Positions 18,239 to 26,678 of a stretch of 35,298 nucleotides of DNA are shown here, one piece after another. A program made the position numbers and the translations under genes. Source of the stretch: Bacteroidota bacterium (lineage in GTDB: Bacteria > Bacteroidota > Bacteroidia > Chitinophagales > Chitinophagaceae); contig JABDAV010000028.1 of NCBI GenBank assembly GCA_013289015.1, forward strand, positions 284-35,581. The letters are read 5' to 3'. The stretch's first letter is position 1. The number at the start of each line of letters is the position of its first letter. The notes under the pieces were generated by a model that saw only the letters and a list, made by a program, of their open reading frames with translations, was not told where the DNA came from and searched no databases.

Positions 18239-19297
18239 ATGCAGAAAAAACATTTAGCATATTGGTGGTGCCAGTTTGTGGGGTGGACTTTTTATGGATT
18301 GTCGTTCCTTTTTTATATATGGGTCTTTCATTTGCAGCTTACAACTATTTACGTAGGCAGAATTTTGCTGGCCATTTCATTCGGTTTACTTTTTACACAT
18401 TTGCTGCGCCTCATCATTCTTAAACTGAATTTAACTCCTCCCATTTTTGGTAAACAGTGGATCCTTCTTTTTACGGTCACTTTATTGATCTGCGTTGCCT
18501 ATAGTTTCATAAGCAGTACAATAGTAGAATGGCTGCAATTGTACGATCCCAAGGTCAAAGCCTCCATCCCTGAACGCTTTTTTCTGAATCTCGCAAATGA
18601 CTCACCCATAATATTGGTATGGCTTTCTATTTATTACCTGTGGCACTATATAGAAAATACCCGCAATACAAAAATTGACAGTGTGAAAATGGAAAGCCTG
18701 GTAAAAGAGTTGCAACTAAAAACCATAAAGGCACACATCAATCCACATTTTATTTTTAACGCATTGAACAGCATTCGTGCATTGGTTGATGAAAATCCTG
18801 AACGTGCCAGAACAGCCATAACGGAGCTAAGCAATATTTTAAGAAGCAGCATGCAGGCTGAAAAAATGGAAACAACTACACTTGAAAAAGAATTAAGCAT
18901 TGTAAAAGATTATCTTGAGCTGGAACAGATACGCTTTGAAGACCGCCTTAAGGTGGAATATGAAATTGATGAAGATACTTTAGACCAGCAGGTGCCGCCA
19001 ATGATGCTGCAAACACTTGTTGAAAATGCAATAAAACATGGTATAAGCAAGCATGTAAACGGCGGGGTTATAAAAGTTACATCAGATTTTATACAAAATC
19101 ATCATGAACTTAGTGTTGAAAATACCGGGCGCCTTAACAATGCAAAAAACTTTGAAGGCTTTGGTATTGCCAGTACTATTAATCGCCTTAAATTGCTCTA
19201 TGGGAATGAGGCGGAATTTGAAATTAAAAATTTGAATGGTAATATGGTTAAAGCAAAGGTTACTTTACCTGTTACGGCAGTTTCATTTATAAAATAA
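18239..19297 (+). CDS. LytS-type sensor histidine kinase
   Basis: 352 residues. Four membrane helices occupy about residues 7-30, 37-60, 74-96 and 122-137, with no large external sensor domain. A short coiled stretch then leads into the His_kinase domain, whose phospho-acceptor is H170 in INPHFIFNALNSI. The ATP-binding HATPase part follows, with the N-box LVENAIKHGI and the glycine motif GFGIASTINRLKLLYG. This family senses membrane or envelope signals and phosphorylates a LytTR regulator. The cognate regulator starts 5 bp after the stop, so the two are one operon. The signal is not readable from sequence. Confidence 0.95.
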   Translation: MQKKHLAYWWCQFVGWTFYGLSFLFYIWVFHLQLTTIYVGRILLAISFGLLFTHLLRLIILKLNLTPPIFGKQWILLFTVTLLICVAYSFISSTIVEWLQLYDPKVKASIPERFFLNLANDSPIILVWLSIYYLWHYIENTRNTKIDSVKMESLVKELQLKTIKAHINPHFIFNALNSIRALVDENPERARTAITELSNILRSSMQAEKMETTTLEKELSIVKDYLELEQIRFEDRLKVEYEIDEDTLDQQVPPMMLQTLVENAIKHGISKHVNGGVIKVTSDFIQNHHELSVENTGRLNNAKNFEGFGIASTINRLKLLYGNEAEFEIKNLNGNMVKAKVTLPVTAVSFIK

Positions 19298-19302
19298 AAT
19301 TT

Positions 19303-20034
19303 ATGTCGTTAAAAGCTATTATTGTAGATGATGAGCGCCTTGCAAGAGCAGAACTTAGAAAATTATTACAGGACTTTCCTGACATAGAAATTGTTGACGA
19401 AGCAGCCAATGCAGAAGAAGGAGTAGATAAAATTGAAACGCAAAATCCAGATCTTATCTTTCTTGATATTCAGATGCCCGGCAGAACCGGTTTTGACATG
19501 CTGAACGATCTGGAAAAAGCGCCTCATGTTATTTTCACTACAGCCTATGATGAATATGCGTTGAAGGCTTTTGAAGTAAATGCACTGGATTATCTTTTGA
19601 AACCAATAGAACCCAAAAGGCTTGCGGATGCCGTACATAAACTGCAATATGAAGTAAATAAGGATCGTGCGGGTATAAATGGTATGAACCGCGGCCCGCT
19701 TACAGAAGCAGACCAGGTTTTTGTAAAAGATGGTGAACGCTGCTGGTTCGTAAAATTAAGTGAGATAAGATTGTTTGAAAGTGTAGGCAATTATGCAAAG
19801 GTTTTTTTCGGAACAAACAAGCCACTCATTTTAAAATCGCTTAATTCACTGGAAGAACGTTTGGATGACCGTGTATTTTTCCGTGCTAACAGAAAGCATA
19901 TCATCAACCTGAGATGGATTGAAAAAATTGAACCTTATTTCAACGGCGGTTTGCTTTTGGAATTAAAGGGTGGGGAAAAAATTGAAGTAAGCCGGAGGCA
20001 GACAGTTAAGTTTAAAGAAATGATGAGCTTTTAA
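19303..20034 (+). CDS. LytTR-family response regulator
   Basis: 243 residues. The receiver domain (about 1-120) has the acidic pair D9/D10, the phospho-acceptor D55 in LIFLDIQMPG, the Thr in VIFTTAYDEYA, and the Lys in YLLKPIE. After a linker, the LytTR DNA-binding domain (about 143-243) shows VFVKDGERCWFVKLSEI, a FFRANRKHIINLRWIEKIEP segment and KIEVSRRQTVKFKEMM. LytTR proteins typically bind two direct repeats spaced about two helical turns apart. It is translationally close to the kinase gene (5-bp gap). It is convergent with the GGGP synthase gene, with 7 bp between the stops. Targets are unknown. Confidence 0.96.
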   Translation: MSLKAIIVDDERLARAELRKLLQDFPDIEIVDEAANAEEGVDKIETQNPDLIFLDIQMPGRTGFDMLNDLEKAPHVIFTTAYDEYALKAFEVNALDYLLKPIEPKRLADAVHKLQYEVNKDRAGINGMNRGPLTEADQVFVKDGERCWFVKLSEIRLFESVGNYAKVFFGTNKPLILKSLNSLEERLDDRVFFRANRKHIINLRWIEKIEPYFNGGLLLELKGGEKIEVSRRQTVKFKEMMSF

Positions 20035-20041
20035 TCTCCTC

Positions 20042-20803
20042 TTAAGAAATACGGGTTACGGCTACTGAATGTATTGCATCACTCATCTCTTTTATGAGTG
20101 ATGCATCTTTCTCTATAGCATTTCCTACCACAATAATATCGGCTCCGCTTCTGCAGTTTGCATATGCTTTTTCAGGAGTTCTTATGCCACCCCCAACGAT
20201 CAGCGGCGCTTCAATATGTGAAGAAACTTTTTCGATCATTGCAGTGGGAACAGGATTTTTAGCGCCGCTTCCTGCATCCATAAATATCAGTTTCATACCC
20301 AACATTTCACCTGCCATTGCTGTGCACATAGCTATCTCGCTTTTATCAGATGGCAACGGCGTAGCATTGGAAATATATGAAACAGTTGTTGGGGCGCCGC
20401 CATCAACCACCATATATCCTGTAGGCATAATTTCAAGCCCGCTTTGTTTTACTGCGGGTGCACTTATTACATGCTGGCCTATAAGCAACTCAGGATTGCG
20501 ACCGGAGATTAATGAAAGGTAAAGTAATGCATCAGCATAACGGCTTATCTGGGAATGAGAGCCCGGAAAAATCACTACCGGTATCGGGCAGGAAACTTTT
20601 ATCTGCCTTATGCATTCATCAAGATTATTTGAAATAACAAGGCTTCCCCCAACAAAGAAATAATCTATTGCAGCATCAAGGGCTAATGATACAAGTTGTT
20701 CAATAGTAGCAACATTTACTTTATCAGGATCGATAAGTACTGCAAATGATTTTTTACCGGCCGACTTTCTCTCTTGTATCTTATTATACAAACTGTGCTT
20801 CAT
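20042..20803 (-). CDS. Geranylgeranylglyceryl phosphate synthase-like protein (PcrB/GGGPS family)
   Basis: 253 residues with a TIM-barrel pattern. Recognisable elements are the N-terminal FAVLIDPDK, YFFVGGSLV, VVIFPGSHSQIS, LYLSLISGRNPELLIGQH, PTGYMVVDGG, LIFMDAGSGA, LIVGGGIRTPEKA and GADIIVVGNAIE. The last three are the phosphate-binding loops. The family joins glycerol-1-phosphate to a polyprenyl diphosphate, the first step of ether-lipid synthesis in archaea. Bacteroidota carry homologues, with activity reported for some, but the product in this organism is not known. Length is normal. It is convergent with the LytTR gene. dxs lies about 3 kb away and could supply prenyl precursors, although no operon links them. 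Confidence 0.9.
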   Translation of the reverse strand: MKHSLYNKIQERKSAGKKSFAVLIDPDKVNVATIEQLVSLALDAAIDYFFVGGSLVISNNLDECIRQIKVSCPIPVVIFPGSHSQISRYADALLYLSLISGRNPELLIGQHVISAPAVKQSGLEIMPTGYMVVDGGAPTTVSYISNATPLPSDKSEIAMCTAMAGEMLGMKLIFMDAGSGAKNPVPTAMIEKVSSHIEAPLIVGGGIRTPEKAYANCRSGADIIVVGNAIEKDASLIKEMSDAIHSVAVTRIS

Positions 20804-20814
20804 TCAGATTGTTT

Positions 20815-20828
20815 AATTAGCGCTAATT
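20815..20828. promoter_or_regulatory. 14-bp perfect palindrome upstream of the GGGP synthase gene
   Basis: AATTAGCGCTAATT is its own reverse complement and lies 12-25 bp before the ATG at 20803. It could be a repressor site or a chance event in AT-rich DNA. Confidence 0.3.
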
Positions 20829-21150
20829 GCAAAAATGCAAAAAAGTTCGCATTCTTAATAATTTCATTGGTAATGTTTTCAATAGCTTAGTTACTTATTA
20901 CATACGTGTTTTGAAAAAAAAGCGTATAACAGCATTTTAAACAATTATTTTTAAACTATAATTTTTTATCTACAATTAGTTTTTTTTGAAATGCAATGCC
21001 AGTGTGAACTTCAAAAAAAAGAGCATCTATTTTCCACAGTATGTGCATATTCATAGTTTCTTTTTTCATAGCTTAAAGATATTTTCGTCGTCTGCCTCTA
21101 ACGTTCCAAAGGCACTCACAAGAATTCCTAACGCATTAAAAATAATTTTC
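20829..21150 (+). other. Leader region of the ribonucleotide reductase gene
   Basis: About 320 bp between divergent genes. A frame continuous with nrdJ begins at 20986, but its 55 residues look non-conserved and low in information, so they are treated as untranslated leader. I looked for a cobalamin riboswitch (B12 box) and for paired NrdR boxes and found neither. T-runs and a generally AT-rich composition are the only features. Confidence 0.4.
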
Positions 21151-24100
21151 ATGGCATCGGAAAAACTCCAGAAAAAGCTATCGTTTCAGCGCCGCTTCAC
21201 AAAAGAAGGCATTGGCCCTTTCGACATGTTTGAGTACGATTATCGTACCAGCATTATCAAAAACCCTACCGGTGAGGTTTTGTTTGAAATGAATAATGTT
21301 GAAGTGCCCAGGCAATGGAGCCAGATAGCTACAGATATCCTGGCACAGAAATACTTCAGAAAAGCCGGCGTACCGCAACCGGATGGAAGTTTGGGAAGAG
21401 AAACTTCTGCCAAACAGGTAGCGCATCGCATGGCAAACTGCTGGCGTGTTTGGGGTGAGCGCTATAATTATTTTGAGTCCGAAAAAGATGCGCTGATATT
21501 TTATGAGGAACTCGTTTACAGCATTCTTAACCAGGCCTGTGTACCAAATAGTCCACAGTGGTTCAACACCGGATTACACGAAAGCTATGGCATTACCGGT
21601 AAACCGCAGGGGCATTATTATGTAGATGCAAATGATGGTAAGTTGAAAAAATCAACAAGCGCATATGAAAGACCTCAGCCGCATGCCTGTTTTATTTTAA
21701 GCGTTACTGATGACCTGGTGAATGATGGCGGTATTATGGATCTGTGGATCCGCGAAGCACGTATATTTAAATATGGTTCCGGCGTTGGAACAAACTTTTC
21801 AAAGATTCGTGGCGAAGGCGAAAAGTTAAGCGGTGGCGGCACTTCAAGTGGTTTGATGAGTTTTCTCAAAATCGGCGACCGCTCAGCAGGCGCTATTAAA
21901 AGCGGCGGCACTACAAGGCGTGCTGCCAAAATGGTTTGTCTTGACCTGGATCATCCTGAAGTAATGCAGTTTATTAACTGGAAAAAAGATGAAGAAAAGA
22001 AAGTGGCTGCAATGGTAGCCGCCGGTTATGACAACGGTTACGAAGGAGAAGCGTATGCAACTGTTTCCGGTCAGAATTCAAACAACTCTGTTCGTATTCC
22101 AAACGAATTTTTTAAAGTACTGGAAGAAGATGGTGACTGGGAATTAAAAGCAAGAACCAATGGCCGCGTAATGAAAAAAATTCCTGCACGCGAAGTCTGG
22201 AACCAGATAAATTATGCAGCATGGCGTTGTGCAGATCCCGGAACACAATATGATACCACAATTAATGAATGGCATACCTGTCCACAAGGTGGAAGAATCA
22301 ATGCATCTAACCCGTGCTCCGAATATATGTTCCTTGATAACACCGCCTGCAACCTTGCAAGCGCTAACCTGATGAAATTTTTTGATACGGGAAAAAATAT
22401 ATTCGATGTAGACGGGTTTGCCTATACCTGCAGGCTCTGGACAACAGTGTTGGAAATATCTGTACTGATGGCGCAATTTCCTTCAAAAGAAGTAGCACAG
22501 TTGTCTTATGATTACCGCACACTTGGTTTAGGTTTCGCTAATCTCGGAACAATGCTAATGGTAAGCGGCATTCCTTATGACAGCGAAAAAGCACGTGGCA
22601 TTGCCGGCGCTATCTCCGCAATTATGACCGGCATTGCTTATAAAACTTCGGCAGAACTTGCTTCTGTGTTAGGCGCCTTCCCTGAGTATGAAAAGAACAA
22701 AGAAGATATGCTGCGTGTAATGCACAATCATCGCGCTGCGGCTTATGATGCAACAGAAGCTTATGAAGGCCTGAGTTTGCAACCGGTGGGCATTAATGCA
22801 AAATATTGCCCTGATTATTTATTATCCGCAGCCTGCAAGGCATGGGATGACGCAGTAGAACTTGGTGAAAAACATGGCTACCGTAATGCCCAAACTACCG
22901 TAATTGCTCCAACCGGAACAATCGGTTTGGTAATGGATTGCGATACCACAGGCGTTGAACCCGATTTCGCTTTAGTGAAATTTAAAAAATTATCAGGCGG
23001 CGGTTATTTCAAGATCATTAATCAAAGCGTTCCGCAAGCCTTAAAAAACCTGGGCTATACTCCCAAACTAATTGATGGTATTATAAAATATACCATTGGT
23101 TCAGCAAGCTTTGAAGGCGCACCTTTCATCAATCCTCAAACGCTTAGCGAAAAAGGTTTTCTTACTGAAGAAATTCAGAAACTAAATAATGCTGCTCTTG
23201 CTGCATTCGAGATCGGGTTCCTGTTTAACAAATTTATTTTGGGTGAAGCCTGTTTGGAAAGACTTGGTTTTACAGCAGAACAATACAACGACTGGAGTTT
23301 TGACCTGCTTGATGCATTAGGATTTACAGATGAACAAATTGAAGCTGCCAATGACTATGTATGCGGAACAATGACGGTTGAAGGCGCTCCTTCTTTAAAA
23401 CCTGAGCATCTTGCCGTGTTTGATTGCGCCAATAAATGCGGTAAAAAAGGCGAACGCTATATCCATGCACATGGCCACATAAGAATGATGGCAGCCTGCC
23501 AGCCTTTTTTAAGCGGCGCCATTTCAAAAACCATTAATCTGCCCCATGAAGCAACCGTTGAAGAAATTGCTGATTCATATATGTTAAGCTGGCAACTGAG
23601 TTTGAAAGCATGTGCGTTATACCGTGATGGTTCTAAATTATCGCAACCGCTCAGCAATAAATCTGACAAGAAAAAGAAAACTGAAACCGCCGAGGCCAAA
23701 CAAGAAGAAACAACATCTGTTATAGAAGAAGTAAAACCAGAAACAAAGCTGGTTGATCTTTCAACACTTAGTGCAGAAGAACTGCTTGAAGAAATACAAA
23801 AACGTATGCAGGCAAGCAGTGATACAGCATTGAAAAGACAATTATCAAAGATCGTTGAAAGAAAAACTTTGCCTGCAAAACGCTTTGGCTTTACGCAAAA
23901 AGCTAAAATAAACGGGCAGGTTTTATTCATGCGCACAGGCGAATACAATGATGGAACTTTAGGTGAAATATTTGTTGATCTTGCCAAAGAAGGTTCAACC
24001 CTTCGCAGCCTCATGAATTGTTTTGCCATTGCTGTTTCTGTTGGTTTGCAATATGGTGTTCCGCTGGAAGAGTTTGTAGAGAAGTTTGTGTTCACCAAGT

Positions 24101-24513
24101 TTGAGCCTGCAGGTATGGTTGATCATCCGAATATTAAAACAACAACTTCATTGGTTGATTTTGTGTTCAGGTGTTTGGCATATGAATATCTTGGAAGAAC
24201 TGATTTGGTTCATGTAATTGACAAACCTGAAATAACCAATCTTGCCGAGGAAGATGAAACGGAGTATATTGGTAAACCTTCTTTAAGTAACCTGCGCGTA
24301 AAAAATGTTGTGACGAATTCTGCAACACATCAGCAAAAATTACAAAAATCAACAGCGAATATTTATGCGGAACCAGGGTTAGGTGCAGCAAATGCAGCGG
24401 CTAAAAGCATGCAAAGCGATGCTCCATCCTGCAATGTGTGCGGGCATATAACTGTGCGCAGCGGTACTTGTTATAAATGTTTGAATTGCGGTAACAGTAT
24501 GGGCTGCAGTTAA
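21151..24513 (+). CDS. nrdJ: Adenosylcobalamin-dependent (class II) ribonucleotide reductase
   Basis: 1120 residues from the ATG at 21151. A start at 20986 would add 55 residues without family character. The enzyme makes deoxyribonucleotides with a cobalamin-generated thiyl radical and needs no oxygen. Active-site residues are in place: C180 (HACFILS) and C400 (NTACNL) as the redox pair, and C389 in NPCSE as the thiyl site with N387 and E391. APTGTIGLVMDCDTTGVEPD is the conserved phosphate-binding segment. After a charged low-complexity linker (about residues 830-870), the NrdJ C-terminal domain follows (LMNCFAIAVSVGLQYGVPLE). The protein ends in a cysteine cluster, CNVCGH to CYKCLNCG and GCS, that fits a zinc-ribbon or dithiol relay tail. 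No ATP-cone is obvious at the N-terminus. A strong terminator follows. Confidence 0.96.
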   Translation: MASEKLQKKLSFQRRFTKEGIGPFDMFEYDYRTSIIKNPTGEVLFEMNNVEVPRQWSQIATDILAQKYFRKAGVPQPDGSLGRETSAKQVAHRMANCWRVWGERYNYFESEKDALIFYEELVYSILNQACVPNSPQWFNTGLHESYGITGKPQGHYYVDANDGKLKKSTSAYERPQPHACFILSVTDDLVNDGGIMDLWIREARIFKYGSGVGTNFSKIRGEGEKLSGGGTSSGLMSFLKIGDRSAGAIKSGGTTRRAAKMVCLDLDHPEVMQFINWKKDEEKKVAAMVAAGYDNGYEGEAYATVSGQNSNNSVRIPNEFFKVLEEDGDWELKARTNGRVMKKIPAREVWNQINYAAWRCADPGTQYDTTINEWHTCPQGGRINASNPCSEYMFLDNTACNLASANLMKFFDTGKNIFDVDGFAYTCRLWTTVLEISVLMAQFPSKEVAQLSYDYRTLGLGFANLGTMLMVSGIPYDSEKARGIAGAISAIMTGIAYKTSAELASVLGAFPEYEKNKEDMLRVMHNHRAAAYDATEAYEGLSLQPVGINAKYCPDYLLSAACKAWDDAVELGEKHGYRNAQTTVIAPTGTIGLVMDCDTTGVEPDFALVKFKKLSGGGYFKIINQSVPQALKNLGYTPKLIDGIIKYTIGSASFEGAPFINPQTLSEKGFLTEEIQKLNNAALAAFEIGFLFNKFILGEACLERLGFTAEQYNDWSFDLLDALGFTDEQIEAANDYVCGTMTVEGAPSLKPEHLAVFDCANKCGKKGERYIHAHGHIRMMAACQPFLSGAISKTINLPHEATVEEIADSYMLSWQLSLKACALYRDGSKLSQPLSNKSDKKKKTETAEAKQEETTSVIEEVKPETKLVDLSTLSAEELLEEIQKRMQASSDTALKRQLSKIVERKTLPAKRFGFTQKAKINGQVLFMRTGEYNDGTLGEIFVDLAKEGSTLRSLMNCFAIAVSVGLQYGVPLEEFVEKFVFTKFEPAGMVDHPNIKTTTSLVDFVFRCLAYEYLGRTDLVHVIDKPEITNLAEEDETEYIGKPSLSNLRVKNVVTNSATHQQKLQKSTANIYAEPGLGAANAAAKSMQSDAPSCNVCGHITVRSGTCYKCLNCGNSMGCS

Positions 24514-24535
24514 GAGTTTTCTTTTTTTATGTCAT

Positions 24536-24566
24536 AAAGAGGTTGCCTGACCGGCAGCCTCTTTTT
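24536..24566 (+). terminator. Rho-independent terminator after nrdJ
   Basis: AAAGAGGTTGCC (24536-24547) pairs with GGCAGCCTCTTT (24553-24564) with one G-T pair across a 5-nt loop TGACC, and ends in a T-run at 24562-24566. It lies 23 bp after the nrdJ stop. It also shows that a TTG start at 24543 for the next gene is unlikely. Confidence 0.9.
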
Positions 24567-24638
24567 ATTGCCATGCCTGAATACCGCAACAACCCAACAT
24601 TAAAATTGAATGCTTACTTTGCAAATAAATATCGCTGT

Positions 24639-25082
24639 ATGAAAAAAATCTTTGGAATATTATTCACTTTGTCAACCATTTTTACTTCAACATTAAATGC
24701 ACAACCGCATTTCAATCATCTCACTGTTTTTGTTGTTGATCTTGCAAAAAGCTCAGCCTTTTATAAAGATGTAATGGGTTTCCAGGTAGTACCTGAACCT
24801 TTTCATGATAATCGTCACACCTGGTTTAAGATCGGCGAGCACAATGAACTGCACGTTGTTTCCGGCGCAAAAGAGATCATCACACATGACATCAATATTC
24901 ACATGGCTTTCAGTGTGCCTTCAGTTGAAGATTTCGCAAAGCATCTTGATTCTATGAATATAAAATATGGCGATTGGTCACAAAAAAATAAAACGCCGCA
25001 AGTCCGTCCCGATGGCGTCAAACAAATTTATTTCCAGGATCCTGATGGTTACTGGATTGAAGTGAATGATGATAAGTTTTAG
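24639..25082 (+). CDS. Exported VOC (glyoxalase/dioxygenase-fold) protein
   Basis: 147 residues from the ATG at 24639. A longer frame from 24543 starts within the nrdJ terminator and is rejected. MKKIFGILFTLSTIFTSTLNAQ is a signal peptide with cleavage after AQ, unusual for VOC proteins, which are mostly cytoplasmic. The domain then reads FNHLTVFVVDLAKSSAFYKD, GEHNELHVVSG, VPSVEDFAKHL, and YFQDPDGYWIEVND. His and Glu in HLTVF, ELHVV and WIEV sit where VOC metal ligands lie. Function could be a lyase, dioxygenase or ligand-binding role; none is supported. It is transcribed alone between two terminators. Confidence 0.85.
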   Translation: MKKIFGILFTLSTIFTSTLNAQPHFNHLTVFVVDLAKSSAFYKDVMGFQVVPEPFHDNRHTWFKIGEHNELHVVSGAKEIITHDINIHMAFSVPSVEDFAKHLDSMNIKYGDWSQKNKTPQVRPDGVKQIYFQDPDGYWIEVNDDKF

Positions 25083-25107
25083 CGTACACCGGGAATAAAT
25101 TATGTAA

Positions 25108-25140
25108 GGCAGCAATCAATTTTTTTTGCTGCCGTTTTTA
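25108..25140 (+). terminator. Terminator after the VOC gene
   Basis: GGCAGCAA (25108-25115) pairs with TTGCTGCC (25126-25133) across a T-rich 10-nt loop, followed by GTTTTTA. It lies 25 bp after the VOC stop. Confidence 0.8.
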
Positions 25141-25143
25141 TAT

Positions 25144-25296
25144 TGCCCCTTTTCTTTAATAATTTTGTCCGTCTTCCTGATACTTTTATCCTTTTTTTGA
25201 TATTTCTGTCCGCCTTTTTTAATTTTTTGACCTTTTATTTTACTATTCCGACCGTTTTCTCTCATTATTCTGACCACTTTTTTTAGTTTTTTGACC
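25144..25296. repeat. Helically phased array of eight GGTCA-like cores (21-bp period)
   Basis: On the + strand the cores are TGCCC 25144, TGTCC 25166, TATCC 25187, TGTCC 25207, TGACC 25228, CGACC 25249, TGACC 25271 and TGACC 25292. Spacings are 22, 21, 20, 21, 21, 22 and 21 bp. Between cores the sequence is mostly T-runs on the + strand. Consensus on the minus strand is GGTCA followed by an A-rich spacer. The array fills most of the gap between the VOC gene terminator and the TPR gene. The period equals two turns of B-DNA, so all cores face the same side of the helix. Function is unknown; protein-binding array or bent DNA are the simplest readings. Confidence 0.75.
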
Positions 25297-25421
25297 TTTT
25301 TTAAAGTTATTCCAAGTCATTAAATTACCTGCTTCAGCCATCATTTATATACTTAGCCGTGTTATGCAATACAGCGGCGTTCTCAACTAAACTACTATCT
25401 TCGCCGACTTAAATTGTGGGT

Positions 25422-26075
25422 ATGAAGTTTTATAACCTGATCATTAAATATCGTCTCTGGCTGAGTATTGCAGCTATACTTATAGGCCTTATATTAAATC
25501 TTACTGTGTCTGGTTTCTGGCCGGTGTTTCCTCTATATTTTATTGGAGTGATAGGATTGTTTAGTCATTTTTTTATTGGACCCATGCGTTTGTTGCAGGA
25601 GCCGATGGAAAATGGCAATATGGAGGAAGTTGAAAAAATTATCGATACCATCTGGTTCCCGGGTTTATTATACAAACCTATCCGTTCAACCTATTACACG
25701 GTGAAAGGTAATATGGCTATGATGAAGCAGGATTTTGATACGGCTGAAAAACATTTAAAGAAAAGCGCATCGCTGGGTGCCCCAATGCCGGAAGCAGAAG
25801 GCGCCAATAAATTGCAATTGGGTATGATGGCCATGCAGAAAGGCGACCTTAGAGGTGCAGAAGGCTATATGCGCGCAGCCATACGTTTAGGCATTCCTGA
25901 TAAAGAAAGCGAAGCCATTGCTTATTTAAGCATGTGCCAGATATTTATGAATAAGCGTGAATTTCGCGCTGCGAAAGATTTCTTCAGAAAGGCTAAAGCC
26001 CTTAAGCCCACTACCAAACAGGTGGTTGACCAGATCAAAGAAATTGAAAAATATATTTCAAGGGTTCCGGGATAG
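25422..26075 (+). CDS. Membrane-anchored TPR-like protein
   Basis: 217 residues from the ATG at 25422; a GTG two codons upstream also fits. Two hydrophobic helices near the N-terminus (about residues 9-31 and 33-52) place the rest on one side of the membrane. The remainder is helical, with TPR-like units: GNMAMMKQDFDTAEKHLKKS, LGMMAMQKGDLRGAEGYMR and MFMNK-type (here IFMNKREFRAAKDFFRKA), about residues 95-210. Such proteins usually act as scaffolds. There is no partner nearby. The phased array at 25144-25296 ends 125 bp upstream, so it is the natural candidate for its control region. Confidence 0.8.
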   Translation: MKFYNLIIKYRLWLSIAAILIGLILNLTVSGFWPVFPLYFIGVIGLFSHFFIGPMRLLQEPMENGNMEEVEKIIDTIWFPGLLYKPIRSTYYTVKGNMAMMKQDFDTAEKHLKKSASLGAPMPEAEGANKLQLGMMAMQKGDLRGAEGYMRAAIRLGIPDKESEAIAYLSMCQIFMNKREFRAAKDFFRKAKALKPTTKQVVDQIKEIEKYISRVPG

Positions 26076-26173
26076 TTTTGCTGCCTTCGTAATTGCCCTG
26101 TTAATTGTCGTTATTTGCCGCGTAGTTATTTAATGATGGAGCTAAGTTTGTATTATAAATAAAAACAAATTCT

Positions 26174-26659
26174 ATGGCTAACATCACTCAAAAAATTACA
26201 CCCTTTCTTTGGTTTGATAAAGAAGCAGGAGAAGCTGCAGATTTTTATACGTCTGTTTTTAAAGATTCTTCCATCAACAACAAATCTTATTATGGTGATA
26301 ATTCGCCTTTGCCGAAAGGAACTGTATTAACAGTTGGCTTTACGTTGAACGGACAAAATTTTACTGCATTGAACGGTGGTCCGCTTTTTAAATTTAATGA
26401 GTCTGTTTCTTTTGTAGTGAATTGCAACGGACAGGATGAAGTGGATTATTACTGGAATAATTTATTAAAAGATGGCGGAAAGGAATCGCAATGCGGATGG
26501 TTGAAAGATAAGTTTGGTTTATCATGGCAGGTTGTTCCTGTACGAATGATAGAGTTATTGACAGATAAAGATGCAGCAAAAAGAAACCGCGTGATGAATG
26601 CAATGATGAAGATGGTTAAGATTGATTTGCCAACGCTGGAAAAAGCAGCGGAATCATAA
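26174..26659 (+). CDS. VOC-family PhnB-like protein
   Basis: 161 residues of the PhnB/3-demethylubiquinone methyltransferase-like subgroup of the VOC superfamily. Typical stretches are QKITPFLWFDKEAGEAADFY, GTVLTVGFTLNGQNFTALNG, FNESVSFVVNCNGQDEVDYY, CGWLKDKFGLSWQVVP and the C-terminal MNAMMKMVKIDLPTLEKA. No signal peptide, so cytoplasmic. Members are structurally known but mostly lack a defined reaction. The ATG at 26174 begins just before the first strand. It is followed by a bidirectional hairpin terminator that lies within a duplicated piece of the phosphopantetheinyl transferase gene. Confidence 0.9.
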   Translation: MANITQKITPFLWFDKEAGEAADFYTSVFKDSSINNKSYYGDNSPLPKGTVLTVGFTLNGQNFTALNGGPLFKFNESVSFVVNCNGQDEVDYYWNNLLKDGGKESQCGWLKDKFGLSWQVVPVRMIELLTDKDAAKRNRVMNAMMKMVKIDLPTLEKAAES

Positions 26660-26678
26660 ATTCAAATTTCCTGCTGCA

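Noticed and set aside
20986-21150. N-terminal extension of 55 residues on the ribonucleotide reductase
   Set aside because: The residues lack family character, and the ATG at 21151 begins a normal NrdJ N-terminus.
20829-21150. Cobalamin riboswitch or NrdR boxes before nrdJ
   Set aside because: A B12-dependent enzyme makes this plausible, but no B12-box consensus and no pair of NrdR palindromes could be found.
23457-24098. Minus-strand frame of 213 residues inside nrdJ
   Set aside because: It is antisense to a conserved coding region, Ser/Phe-rich, and without domain features.
24543-24638. Longer start for the exported VOC gene
   Set aside because: The TTG lies inside the stem of the nrdJ terminator, and the signal peptide begins at 24639.
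25116-25265. A 49-residue basic frame on the minus strand across the phased array, with a loose seven-residue periodicity
   Set aside because: Spacings of 20 and 22 bp are not multiples of three, its stop codon lies in the loop of the VOC-gene terminator, and the Lys-rich peptide follows from A-rich DNA. The DNA period is a better explanation.
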